64,000 bases of DNA from Cognatiyoonia sediminum (GTDB lineage: Bacteria; Pseudomonadota; Alphaproteobacteria; Rhodobacterales; Rhodobacteraceae): positions 45,330-109,329 of the forward strand of contig NZ_FQXB01000008.1 in the NCBI RefSeq assembly GCF_900129845.1, in the 5' to 3' direction. The position numbers were made by a program, and so were the translations under genes. The notes under the pieces are model-generated. The model was not told the origin of the DNA. It did no database searches and saw only the letters and a program-made list of their open reading frames with translations. Below are positions 56,158-63,850 of this stretch, piece by piece; position 1 is the first letter of the stretch, and every line of letters starts with the position of its first letter.

Positions 56158-57557
56158 TGGATTCTATTGAGATTGGACTATGGGTCACGGGCGGCTTGCT
56201 TGTACTTGTTGTTCTAGGAATGCGGGTCGCCTTCGCCGCGGCACTGTCAGGACTGATTGGCCTGATTTGGATCTTCTGGTCCAGAAAAGGCTATGCCGGC
56301 GACGAATTCGGTTGGGCGCTCAGTGTCGCGGTGAAGACGGCAGGGCAAGTTCCGCATTCGAAAGTCTCGTCGCAAGCCCTGTCACTGATCCCGACCTTTA
56401 TTCTGATTGGATACCTCGCCTATTACGCCGGCCTAACCAAAGCACTGTTTGAAGCGGCGAAGCGTTGGATCGCATGGGTGCCCGGCGGTTTGGCGGTGTC
56501 CACAGTGTTTGCAACGGCCGGTTTTGCGGCCGTATCAGGAGCCTCCGTCGCTACATCAGCCGTGTTTGCGCGGATTGCGATCCCTGAGATGCTCAAGATC
56601 GGCTATAATAAGCAATTCGCGGCGGGTGTGGTCGCGGCAGGTGGGACGCTCGCGTCTTTGATCCCACCGTCAGCCATACTCGTGATCTACGCCATCATTG
56701 TTGAACAAGACGTGGGCAAGCTGTTGCTTGCAGGCTTTGTTCCAGGCGCGTTTTCAGCACTGATCTACGGCTTGCTAATTATTGGCCTTGCTCTAACGGT
56801 TAAGAACTTTGGCCCCCCTGTTTCGGGCTTCACATGGCGCGAAAAGTTTGAATCACTCCCCCCCGCCCTGCCGATCATTTTTGTGGTCGTGACGATCATT
56901 TGCTTTGTCTATAACCCTTTCGGCGAAAAGGCGTGGGGCACCCCGACCGAAGGCGGCGCGATTGGGGCGTTCGTCGTGTTCTTGATGGCGCTCTACAAGG
57001 GGATGCGTTGGGAACAGTTGAAGAATGCACTCCTCGAAACCGCAAAACTGTCGGTGATGATCTTTTCGATCATCTGGGGAGTGCTTCTCTACGTCCGCTT
57101 TCTTGGCTTCGCGGACCTGCCTGGAGCCTTCTCTGACTGGATCACCGGCCTGGACATGGCGCCGATGTTAATCCTTATCTGCATCCTTCTGGCCTATGCA
57201 GTCTTGGGTATGTTCATGGACGCTATTGGAATGCTGCTGCTCACTTTGCCCGTGGTCTACCCTGCGGTCATGGCCTTGAATGGCGGCGAATTCGTCTCTG
57301 CAGCGGAAAGTACGTTCGGTATGTCAGGGCCAATGTGCGCGATTTGGTTCGGGATACTGGTAGTGAAAATGGCGGAGTTCTGTTTGATCACCCCGCCCAT
57401 TGGCCTGAACTGTTTCGTCGTGGCCGGCGTGCGTGATGACCTGACCGTACAGGACGTTTTCAAGGGTGTGACACCCTTCTTCATCGCTGATGCCATCACC
57501 ATCGGCTTGCTCGTCGCCTTCCCCGCGATAGTGCTGTGGTTGCCAAGCTTGGCTTAG
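56157..57557 (+). CDS. dctM: TRAP transporter large permease subunit (DctM-type)
   Basis: 466 residues from the ATG at 56157 (TGATG junction); a longer frame to 56022 would lie inside dctQ. About twelve helices; TRAP signatures are GFAAVSGASVATSAVFARIAI split by short loops, LIPPSAILVIYAII and GMFMDAIGMLLLTLPVVYP with KMAEFCLITPPIGLNCFVV near the end. Sodium-coupled transport subunit. Confidence 0.92.
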   Translation: MDSIEIGLWVTGGLLVLVVLGMRVAFAAALSGLIGLIWIFWSRKGYAGDEFGWALSVAVKTAGQVPHSKVSSQALSLIPTFILIGYLAYYAGLTKALFEAAKRWIAWVPGGLAVSTVFATAGFAAVSGASVATSAVFARIAIPEMLKIGYNKQFAAGVVAAGGTLASLIPPSAILVIYAIIVEQDVGKLLLAGFVPGAFSALIYGLLIIGLALTVKNFGPPVSGFTWREKFESLPPALPIIFVVVTIICFVYNPFGEKAWGTPTEGGAIGAFVVFLMALYKGMRWEQLKNALLETAKLSVMIFSIIWGVLLYVRFLGFADLPGAFSDWITGLDMAPMLILICILLAYAVLGMFMDAIGMLLLTLPVVYPAVMALNGGEFVSAAESTFGMSGPMCAIWFGILVVKMAEFCLITPPIGLNCFVVAGVRDDLTVQDVFKGVTPFFIADAITIGLLVAFPAIVLWLPSLA

Positions 57558-58045
57558 ATGGACCCTATTTCGCGCCCTTGAGAAAGGATGCCCCAAAATT
57601 GGCCTATCCGTCTTGTGTCACTTGCAGGTGTTCAGCGGCAAGCGTATGAAGCTCAGGCAACTTGTGAAATGGTGCCTTTAAGTAGCCGTGATGTTCGGCG
57701 TGGTGCAGCATTTTCCATGCGATTAAGCGCACGATGCAATTGGTGATTATTAACCACGTATTCACAAACATATTCGCAACAAACGAGTAACGTCCGTGTT
57801 TGGCAATAAGATAGACAAGACGGGCGTTTTGCGGCTGGTTTTGTGCAGAAGCGCAAAAGGAAAACGATCAATACGCCTTGCGGCAACACTGCCAGCTACC
57901 AAAACGCGCTATCAGACAGCATCGGGAAATCTCGCCAGAAACATCTGATGATCCAATTCGGGCAATTCCTTGTGGTCTAGTAGGACGCAGCTTAGATGAA
58001 ATTGTGAGAATCAAAATTCGCTGGATCAAAAAATTGGAGATCCTC
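57558..58045. other. Intergenic stretch between the TRAP operon and the glutaredoxin-fusion gene
   Basis: 488 bp. No large gene; the left half contains a short minus-strand frame described separately. The right half (57880-58045) carries the promoter of the glutaredoxin-fusion gene. No terminator with a T run was seen after dctM. Confidence 0.4.
57604..57771 (-). CDS. Possible small protein or gene remnant
   Basis: 55 residues from an ATG at 57771: begins MFVNTWLIITNCIVRLIAW and continues KMLHHAEHHGYLKAPFHK, PELHTLAAEHL. The frame is open about 27 codons further upstream without a good start. Its amino-acid mix (helical, His-rich middle) looks protein-like rather than random, but there is no Shine-Dalgarno before the ATG. 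It may be the tail of a decayed gene or a true small protein; I do not recognise a family. Confidence 0.3.
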   Translation of the reverse strand: MFVNTWLIITNCIVRLIAWKMLHHAEHHGYLKAPFHKLPELHTLAAEHLQVTQDG

Positions 58046-58777
58046 ATGGCCAAAACCGCAACATTGCACCGCATGGTGATGCCCGGACATGTCTGCCCCT
58101 TTGGTTTGAAATCCAAAGACCTGTTGGAGCGAAACGGCTATGTCGTTGATGATCAACATCTGACGACCCGCGAAGATGTGGATGCGTTCAAGGCCGAGTA
58201 TGGCGTTAAGACGACGCCTCAGATCTTCATAGATGGTGAACGGATCGGCGGTTTTGACGATTTAAGCGCCCATTTTGGTAAGCAAGTCGCGAAAGAAGGC
58301 GACGTGACCTACCAGCCGGTGATTGCGCTCTTTTCGGTCGCAGCGCTCTTGGCCGTTGCTGTGACTTGGTTGGCGCGGGATACGCTGTTCGTTGGTCAGA
58401 CCATCGGCTGGTTTATCTCAATCGCGATGGTTTTGCTTGGATTGCAGAAACTGCAGGACATCGAAAAATTCGCGACCATGTTCCTCAACTACGACCTGCT
58501 GGCGCAACGGTGGGTGCGGTATGGGTATGTCTACCCCTTTGTGGAGACCGGCGCAGGTCTGTTGATGTTGATGGGGGCGCTGACGTGGCTTGCGGCCCCT
58601 GCGGCGCTCTTTGTGGCGGGTATCGGTGCCTACAGTGTCTTCAAAGCGGTCTACATCGAAAAGCGCGAGCTAAAGTGTGCCTGTGTCGGCGACGCACGTG
58701 TGCCGCTAGGCTTTGTCAGCTTGACAGAGAACCTGATGATGGTCGGAATGGCCATATGGATGCTGTTTATCGCCTAA
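58046..58777 (+). CDS. Glutaredoxin fused to a MauE/DoxX-like membrane domain
   Basis: 243 residues from the ATG at 58046, with TTGGAGA upstream; the open frame continues upstream but reads as unconserved. Residues 1-85 are a glutaredoxin: C17-P-F-G at the N-terminus of helix 1, the cis-Pro loop TTPQIFIDG and the GGFDDL glutathione-binding end. The second active-site Cys is replaced by Gly, so it is monothiol. Residues 95-243 contain four membrane helices as in MauE/DoxX redox-associated proteins, with a CxC pair in LKCACVGDARVPLG. Likely passes thiol reducing power in or across the inner membrane. The GH43 gene follows 10 bp later. Confidence 0.85.
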   Translation: MAKTATLHRMVMPGHVCPFGLKSKDLLERNGYVVDDQHLTTREDVDAFKAEYGVKTTPQIFIDGERIGGFDDLSAHFGKQVAKEGDVTYQPVIALFSVAALLAVAVTWLARDTLFVGQTIGWFISIAMVLLGLQKLQDIEKFATMFLNYDLLAQRWVRYGYVYPFVETGAGLLMLMGALTWLAAPAALFVAGIGAYSVFKAVYIEKRELKCACVGDARVPLGFVSLTENLMMVGMAIWMLFIA

Positions 58778-58787
58778 AGGAGCCGTC

Positions 58788-60404
58788 ATGACCGAAATCC
58801 GCAACCCAATCTTACGCGGATTTCATCCGGATCCGTCTATTTGCCGCGTTGGCGACGATTACTACATCGCGACCTCGACTTTTGAATGGTATCCCGGTGT
58901 CCAAATCAGCCATTCGAAAGACTTGGTGAACTGGCGGACGGTTGGGCAAGCTCTGAACCGCAAAGAACAGCTCGACATGCGCGGCAATCCGGATTCCGGT
59001 GGCGTTTGGGCGCCTTCGCTAAGCTACGCGGATGGCAAGTTCTGGCTGATCTACACGGACGTCAAAAGGCTCGATGGCAGTTCGAAAGATGCCCACAATT
59101 ATCTTGTGACATCTGAGACGATTGAAGGGCCTTGGAGTGATCCCATTTACATGAACTCTTCGGGTTTCGATCCGTCGCTGTTTCATGACGACGACGGGCG
59201 GAAGTGGTTCGTGAACATGGTTTGGAACCACCTCGCGATGCAGGGTGATCCGAATGCGCCGACCAAACATCTTTTTGGCGGGATACTGCTGCAAGAGTAT
59301 GACCATGAGGCGGGTCGCCTGACGGGCCCGATCAAAAACATTTTCCCAGGGAGTGATCTTGGACTTACGGAAGCCCCTCACCTCTTTAAGCGCGATGAGT
59401 ACTACTATTTGATTACCGCTGAAGGCGGCACGGGCTACGGACACGCTGTGACCTTCGCGCGATCCAAAACGATCGAAGGGCCTTACGAGCTCCACCCAAA
59501 CCCACATCTGTTGCGCGTGTTTGAGACGCCGGACAGCCCGTTGCAGCGGACCGGCCATGGACAATACGTCGAAACGCAGGACGGCACGCCGTATCATACG
59601 TTCCTTTGCACCCGCCCCCTACCCGGAACACGGAAATCACCCATGGGCAGAGAGACTGGGATTACGCGGTGCCGTTGGGAAGATGACGGCTGGCTCTATC
59701 TTGATCAGGGCGGATTGATACCGCCAGCTCAAGAAACGGCTCCCGATTTACCCGTGTATGAGTTTGAGCCGGAACCGACCATTCATGACTTCTCGCAACT
59801 GGAAAGCTTGCCCAACACCTTCATGTGGCCGCGAACGCCTGAGTCGGACCGTATCTTCAACCTGTCTTCTGAAGGTCTGGTCCTGACGGGCCGAGAAAGC
59901 ATTGGGTCTTGGTTTGAGCAATCGCTTGTCGCGCGGCGTCAGACGGAATGGGACTGCGAAGCGCGGACAAAGGTTTCCTTTGATCCAGAAGATTTCCAAC
60001 AGATGGCGGGTTTGACCGCTTACTATAACCGAACGCAGTTTCATTATCTCGGAGTGACGCGCAGCCAAGACGGACACCGTGCTCTTAACATCCTAAGCTG
60101 TCACAACTGGCCGGAAGGTACGCTGACCTTTCCATTGGATGCGATGTTCGCAATTCCCGAAGAAGGTGCTGTTTGGCTCGCTCTTTCGATACGACGCGGA
60201 GCGCTCCAGTTCAGCTACAGCTTAGATGGAAGGGCATATGTGGAAATCGGGCCAGAACTCGACGCACACATCCTTTCTGACGAGGGGGTAAGGGGCGAAC
60301 ACTCCAACTTCACCGGGACGTATATTGGCATGGCGGCGCAGGATTTGACGGGTCGTGCGCAGCAAGCGACTTTTGAGTTCTTTGAACTCAGCAACCATCC
60401 ATAA
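58788..60404 (+). CDS. Glycoside hydrolase family 43 (beta-xylosidase/arabinofuranosidase-like)
   Basis: 538 residues. Five-bladed propeller with the catalytic base Asp in FHPDPSICRVGDDYYIA (about residue 14), the pKa-modulating Asp in FDPSLFHDDDG (about 127) and the acid Glu in LTEAPHLFKRDEYYYL (about 195), followed by GGTGYGHAVTFARS. From about residue 345 comes the C-terminal beta-sandwich of the XynB (GH43_11) subgroup. No signal peptide, so it acts on imported oligosaccharides. AAAGGAG lies before the ATG. Its transcription unit with the glutaredoxin fusion looks accidental. Confidence 0.92.
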   Translation: MTEIRNPILRGFHPDPSICRVGDDYYIATSTFEWYPGVQISHSKDLVNWRTVGQALNRKEQLDMRGNPDSGGVWAPSLSYADGKFWLIYTDVKRLDGSSKDAHNYLVTSETIEGPWSDPIYMNSSGFDPSLFHDDDGRKWFVNMVWNHLAMQGDPNAPTKHLFGGILLQEYDHEAGRLTGPIKNIFPGSDLGLTEAPHLFKRDEYYYLITAEGGTGYGHAVTFARSKTIEGPYELHPNPHLLRVFETPDSPLQRTGHGQYVETQDGTPYHTFLCTRPLPGTRKSPMGRETGITRCRWEDDGWLYLDQGGLIPPAQETAPDLPVYEFEPEPTIHDFSQLESLPNTFMWPRTPESDRIFNLSSEGLVLTGRESIGSWFEQSLVARRQTEWDCEARTKVSFDPEDFQQMAGLTAYYNRTQFHYLGVTRSQDGHRALNILSCHNWPEGTLTFPLDAMFAIPEEGAVWLALSIRRGALQFSYSLDGRAYVEIGPELDAHILSDEGVRGEHSNFTGTYIGMAAQDLTGRAQQATFEFFELSNHP

Positions 60405-60410
60405 GGGCGG

Positions 60411-60944
60411 TTAGCGGTCTAGTTCAAAAACATCGGCAATACGTTTGCCGGTTCCGGATGCTGCATAGATCGGTCTGGGCGGCCTTAGCTCCGGGATAAG
60501 GTTGCGCTTGACCCACGTGCGTTCTTCTAGGGCTTTCAAGGACTGGGACAGGGCACGATCGGTAATGGGCCCGAGTTGCCTCTTAATCCCACTGAACTGC
60601 AATGGCGTTTGGAGCGTGGCGAGCACGGGGATCGTCCAACTCCGGCGTATCAGTGGATCGCCATCCTCGCGGTCAGCGGACCTTATCTTATGTGCAATCT
60701 CTGCTGCCTTCACACCTGCTTCTGTCAGTCGAAACTCCGGCCGAAGCGGATGCCCATAACCGGGGTTGCGTTCGATCAGACCGTTTTGGATCAGATGGTC
60801 CAAGCTCTGCGCAAATGCTGTCCGCCCTGCTCCAGTCGCAGCCAGAAGCGGCGCTTGGCGACCAGGAACCCCATCATAAAACGCCTTTAGGATCGGCAAA
60901 TTCCATGCTCTGGAGGTCATCTTGACAACTACATCAATGTCCAT
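60411..60944 (-). CDS. HxlR-like regulator with two tandem winged-helix domains
   Basis: 177 residues. Two related winged-helix units are visible: residues 10-85 (SRAWNLPILKAFYDG ... SLDHLIQNGLIERNP ... PEFRLTEAGV) and residues 98-170 (RRSWTIPVLATLQTP ... ALSQSLKALEERTWVKRN ... YAASGTGKRI). Both follow the HxlR pattern of a Trp-x-x-x-(I/V)L start, recognition helix and wing ending in T/G-x-G. Standard HxlR proteins have one such domain and dimerise; this reads as an internal duplication. An ATG at 60920 is an alternative start. Divergent from the VOC gene, 39 bp apart. Confidence 0.75.
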   Translation of the reverse strand: MDIDVVVKMTSRAWNLPILKAFYDGVPGRQAPLLAATGAGRTAFAQSLDHLIQNGLIERNPGYGHPLRPEFRLTEAGVKAAEIAHKIRSADREDGDPLIRRSWTIPVLATLQTPLQFSGIKRQLGPITDRALSQSLKALEERTWVKRNLIPELRPPRPIYAASGTGKRIADVFELDR

Positions 60945-60961
60945 AAAGTATAGTAACTATA
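60922..60961. promoter_or_regulatory. Promoter and operator between the HxlR-like and VOC genes
   Basis: On the + strand TTGACA (60922-60927), 16 bp, TAAAGT (60944-60949) form a good sigma-70 promoter for the VOC gene, lying inside the first codons of the divergent regulator. It is followed by TATAGT-A-ACTATA (60949-60961), a 13-bp dyad overlapping the -10/start region, which is the natural binding site for the adjacent regulator. Confidence 0.55.
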
Positions 60962-60983
60962 TTTTTAGTCAGAAGGAAGTGTC

Positions 60984-61361
60984 ATGTCGCTCATATCCGT
61001 TGAAAAAACCATTACAATCGCCCTTTCCGTTTCAGATCGCCACGCCAGTGCGGATTGGTATACATCGATGCTGGGATTTGAGCTGTTATATCATGCAGAC
61101 GAAGCAGGTTGGTCAGAAGTTGCAACCAATACGGACGGCGTGACCATCGGATTTGGTGAGCATACAAAGCCGGTTCCGGGGAACAGCGTGCCTGTCTTCG
61201 GGATTGCGGATATTGAGGACGCGAGATCAAAACTGGAAGGTGCGGGCGTGAAGTTCGATGGGCCGACCGATGTGGTCGAAGGAATGGTTAAGACCGCAAC
61301 CTTCTACGACCCTGATGGCAATGCGCTGATGTTGGCCGAAGACCTCACCGGCGGGCAGTAG
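60984..61361 (+). CDS. VOC-family (glyoxalase/bleomycin-resistance-like) protein
   Basis: 125 residues, two beta-alpha-beta-beta-beta units: ITIALSVSDRHASADWYTSM with LGFEL, and VFGIADIEDARSKLEGAG with the closing FYDPDGNALMLAED, which carries the conserved DPDGN and metal-type Glu. AGAAGGAAG precedes the ATG at 60984. The first metal-ligand His is not evident. Target of the divergent HxlR-like regulator; probably a small-molecule binding or detoxifying protein. Confidence 0.88.
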   Translation: MSLISVEKTITIALSVSDRHASADWYTSMLGFELLYHADEAGWSEVATNTDGVTIGFGEHTKPVPGNSVPVFGIADIEDARSKLEGAGVKFDGPTDVVEGMVKTATFYDPDGNALMLAEDLTGGQ

Positions 61362-61369
61362 GCTACTGC
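61355..61369. terminator. Dyad spanning the two convergent stop codons
   Basis: GCAGTAG-G-CTACTGC, a 15-nt dyad that includes both the VOC stop (TAG, 61359-61361) and the initiator-gene stop (read on the other strand, 61363-61365). With a few bases opened it gives a 5-bp stem with a 5-base loop, so it is at best a weak bidirectional terminator. Confidence 0.3.
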
Positions 61370-62040
61370 GCAATGATCTGAACGGCAGAAATTGACGGAT
61401 CCTGAGCGCGCAACGCGTAGAGGATCCTCTGCTGTAGGTGAGACGTAACGTAGGTGGCGTGAAATCGTGAAGGTGCGACCAAGACGATTTGACCGGCCTC
61501 ATCGCCGCCAAATTTCAACAGTGCAATCCATGAGGCAAACGTTGATGGGTCGTCGACATGAAGCACCTTGCAGGCGCGTCCCCAAACATCGTTGGAAAAT
61601 TCGACGGCACTTTCATTTCGAAACGGAATGACATTCGTGTCGGATTGCTGAGGTTCAGCTCCCATTCGCTGAACGAAGTCGGGACCAATATTGTCCCATG
61701 TAGGCTGTGTATCTGCCATGACACGGGCCAGGTCCAAACCGTAGACAGACACCCGTCCCCGCGCGCCCTGTCGCTTTTGCACGAGCCACCCAAGAGAGCG
61801 CAAGCGCGCCATTTCTCTTTTGACGGTGCGAGTATCCACTGACCAAAGACGCGCGATTTCCGCTTGTCCCATAGATAGCTCGTCACATTGCCAATTGTAG
61901 CGCGTAGTAATCAGAGCCATGAGCCGCAGGATCTGGCGTTGCTTGTGCTTGTCTTTTGACAGGCCAAAGGTCGCCAATGCGGACAAAATATCATATTTCT
62001 TCGTCGCGGCGTCACGCCCGACGGGTTTTGCGACCAACAC
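61363..62040 (-). CDS. DnaA-like replication initiator of a Rhodobacteraceae extrachromosomal replicon
   Basis: 225 residues; GTG start at 62040 with AGGAG nine bases upstream. Residues about 40-110 form a winged helix (ELSMGQAEIARLWSVDTRTV, KREMARLRSLGWLVQKRQG). Residues about 150-225 read as DnaA domain I: WGRACKVLH, FASWIALLKF, IVLVAPSRFHATYV, then a C-terminal helix. There is no AAA+ ATPase and no DnaA box-binding domain IV. This matches the DnaA-like plasmid replicases described in roseobacters, which sit divergent from parAB as here. It likely binds repeats in the adjacent 502-bp region and recruits helicase through the DnaA-I-like domain. Confidence 0.75.
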   Translation of the reverse strand: MLVAKPVGRDAATKKYDILSALATFGLSKDKHKQRQILRLMALITTRYNWQCDELSMGQAEIARLWSVDTRTVKREMARLRSLGWLVQKRQGARGRVSVYGLDLARVMADTQPTWDNIGPDFVQRMGAEPQQSDTNVIPFRNESAVEFSNDVWGRACKVLHVDDPSTFASWIALLKFGGDEAGQIVLVAPSRFHATYVTSHLQQRILYALRAQDPSISAVQIIAQ

Positions 62041-62258
62041 GATTGGCGCTCCTGCTGCAATGGCTAATAAGCCTCAATATACCGCGGGGTCTTTGTTGCC
62101 CCATTTTCTGGTCGATGGCGGTGTTCTCAACGCTTTTCCCGACCGTGGAGGTATTTGCGTCCTCTCAATCGATTCTGTCAAGACGTTTTGAATTTATGGC
62201 GTGAATGTGGACCAATTTATTCATCACAAAACTTAAAGAAATGAGGTTTATTGGTAAA

Positions 62259-62333
62259 GGGGGACATTCTGGGTGTCCTCTTATTTGACAGTTTTGTCCC
62301 CCAATTTGTTGAGGTAGGTCGTAAACTGTCCCC
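62259..62333. repeat. Iteron-like GGGGACA repeats
   Basis: GGGGGACA at 62259-62266 and, inverted, TGTCCCCC at 62295-62302 and TGTCCCC at 62327-62333. The two same-direction copies are 32 bp apart (three helical turns) and the first pair forms an inverted repeat. A candidate binding array for the initiator. Confidence 0.5.
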
Positions 62334-62438
62334 TAGATATTGGGGAAGATGCTGCTGCTTTTGGTGGTCCTTGAGCGAATCGATAGAGGTTTTGTTTTAT
62401 GTCTATGCGGCCTGTTTTCCCAGGGTTTTCCGAAGTTT

Positions 62439-62522
62439 AGCAAATTCGCGTATTTCCGCAAATCGCGTTTTGCTTTTTCCTGAAATCCAGCGTAATTTGC
62501 AAATAACTAAGAATTTGCGTCC
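62439..62522. repeat. ATTTGC(G) repeat cluster before parA
   Basis: AGCAAAT (62439-62445) and CGCAAAT (62457-62463) in one orientation, the palindrome ATTTGCAAAT (62495-62504) and ATTTGCG (62513-62519) in the other, all within 84 bp just upstream of the parA start; a further ATTTGCGTCC lies at 62153. Probable ParA/regulator operator or origin element. Confidence 0.5.
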
Positions 62523-62542
62523 AGAAGAAAGCAGAATAATCC

Positions 62543-63850
62543 ATGTTCACACATGAAGACCTCGCGCAATTACAGGCCGAATCGCTCAAGATGCAGAGCT
62601 GGATCAGGCGTCAGACCTTTTCGCCAGAGATGGAAAAGACGCTGAGGCGCTTTTCCTCTTGGGAGGTGTCGGAGCTGATTTTTGGGATCAACCAGTCGAC
62701 GTTTCGTGGGCGGCTTGCGGCAGAACCTGATTTGCCTGGTGGAGAGGTCGAACCAGATGGGCGGCAGCGTTGGTTCAGTTTGGATGAGATCAATGTGTTG
62801 CGGCGACGGATGAAGGTGAACCGGAAATCTCTGATGCCTGAACGGCCTGCGGGTAAGCGCGCTTTCCGCGCGGCGATTGCCAACTTCAAGGGCGGTGCGG
62901 GCAAATCCACCGTTGCTTTGCATTTTGCCCATGCGGCTGCTCTGGACGGTTATAGGGTGCTGTGCGTTGATTTTGACCCGCAAGCGACGCTGTCGCATTC
63001 GATGGGTCTCAATGATGTAGAGGAGGATCACACGGTGTGGGGCATCATGGCCCGCGATTTGATCCGGGAAACCGATCGGATGAATTCCTCAGCGGTGGGT
63101 GCCGCGAGCGGCACTGCCCTGCCCCAGCGCAAGATCCCTGCGTCGATACGTGATCTGGGTCTTGCGGATTTGCGGATTGGGGATTTCATTAAGCCAACCG
63201 CGTGGTCTACGATTGATATCATTCCGTCCTGCGCCAATGCGGCATTTGTTGAGTTCGCCAGTGCTCAGTACCGGCACCTCAATCCTGATTGGTCGTTCTT
63301 TGCGGCTGTCTCGCGCTATCTGGATGCGATCCCAGACGATGCCTATGATTTGATCCTTTTCGATTGTCCGCCTGCCATCGGCTATCAATCGATGAATGCA
63401 GTGTTCGCTGCCGATATGCTCTATATCCCCTCTGGTCCGGGCTATTGGGAGTATGACAGTACCACGTCCTTCATCGGTCAGTTGGCGGAGGCATTGGGCG
63501 ATTTGGCGGATGGTTTTCCGCAGATCTTCCCCGCGGGGAAGGTTTCGCTGCCGAAGGCATTCATCGATATTAAATTCCTGATGACCCGTTATGAGCCAGG
63601 AAACGATTTGCACCGCGCGATGTTCGATGCGTTCGGGAGGGTCTTTGGTGATGCCTTGACGGAACACCCGGTCGAGATGACACGCGCTGTTGAGCAGTCC
63701 GGGCGGTTCCTGAGTTCGGTTTATGAAATCGACTATCGTGACATGACGCGGGAAACATGGCGACGTGCACGCACGACATTTGATCGGGCGTATGACGAAT
63801 TCAAAGGCAATGTTTTGCAGGCGTGGGACAGCATTGAGGTGACAGCATGA
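62543..63850 (+). CDS. parA: ParA-family partition ATPase (type Ia, N-terminal DNA-binding domain)
   Basis: 435 residues. An N-terminal region of about 100 residues with a helix-turn-helix-like SWEVSELIFGINQSTFRGRL precedes the ATPase domain, as in autoregulating plasmid ParA/RepA proteins. ATPase motifs: deviant Walker A NFKGGAGKSTVA (about 115-126), Walker A' FDPQATLSHSMG, Walker B LILFDCPPAIG. It positions replicon copies together with ParB. The weak leader CAGAAGAAAG precedes the ATG. Overlaps parB by 4 bp (ATGA). It contains one copy of the parS-like palindrome within its coding sequence. Confidence 0.92.
   Translation: MFTHEDLAQLQAESLKMQSWIRRQTFSPEMEKTLRRFSSWEVSELIFGINQSTFRGRLAAEPDLPGGEVEPDGRQRWFSLDEINVLRRRMKVNRKSLMPERPAGKRAFRAAIANFKGGAGKSTVALHFAHAAALDGYRVLCVDFDPQATLSHSMGLNDVEEDHTVWGIMARDLIRETDRMNSSAVGAASGTALPQRKIPASIRDLGLADLRIGDFIKPTAWSTIDIIPSCANAAFVEFASAQYRHLNPDWSFFAAVSRYLDAIPDDAYDLILFDCPPAIGYQSMNAVFAADMLYIPSGPGYWEYDSTTSFIGQLAEALGDLADGFPQIFPAGKVSLPKAFIDIKFLMTRYEPGNDLHRAMFDAFGRVFGDALTEHPVEMTRAVEQSGRFLSSVYEIDYRDMTRETWRRARTTFDRAYDEFKGNVLQAWDSIEVTA
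63526..63541. promoter_or_regulatory. parS-like palindrome, copy 1 (inside parA)
   Basis: CTTCCCCGCGGGGAAG, perfect 16-bp dyad; identical to the copy inside parB over 19 bp (cttccccgcggggaaggtt). It encodes FPAGKV in the ParA reading frame. Size and symmetry are those of ParB-binding parS centromere sites. Confidence 0.65.

Larger units (their letters stand above)
62041..62542. other. Putative replication origin and parA control region
   Basis: 502 bp between divergent initiator and parA genes, with an AT-rich right half. It holds three GGGGACA elements (62259-62333), a cluster of ATTTGC elements (62439-62522) and ten-base direct repeats ATTTGCGTCC (62153-62162 and 62513-62522). A GC half-palindrome CCGCGGGG occurs at 62082-62089, resembling half of the parS-like site. 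No other gene was accepted here. Confidence 0.6.

Noticed and set aside
57878..58045. 56-codon upstream extension of the glutaredoxin fusion
   Set aside because: The glutaredoxin fold begins at the internal ATG with a good Shine-Dalgarno; the upstream part reads as non-coding.
62251..62556. Plus-strand frame of 101 codons across the origin region
   Set aside because: It overlaps the repeats and the parA start, has an unusual Cys/Trp-rich composition and lacks a ribosome site.
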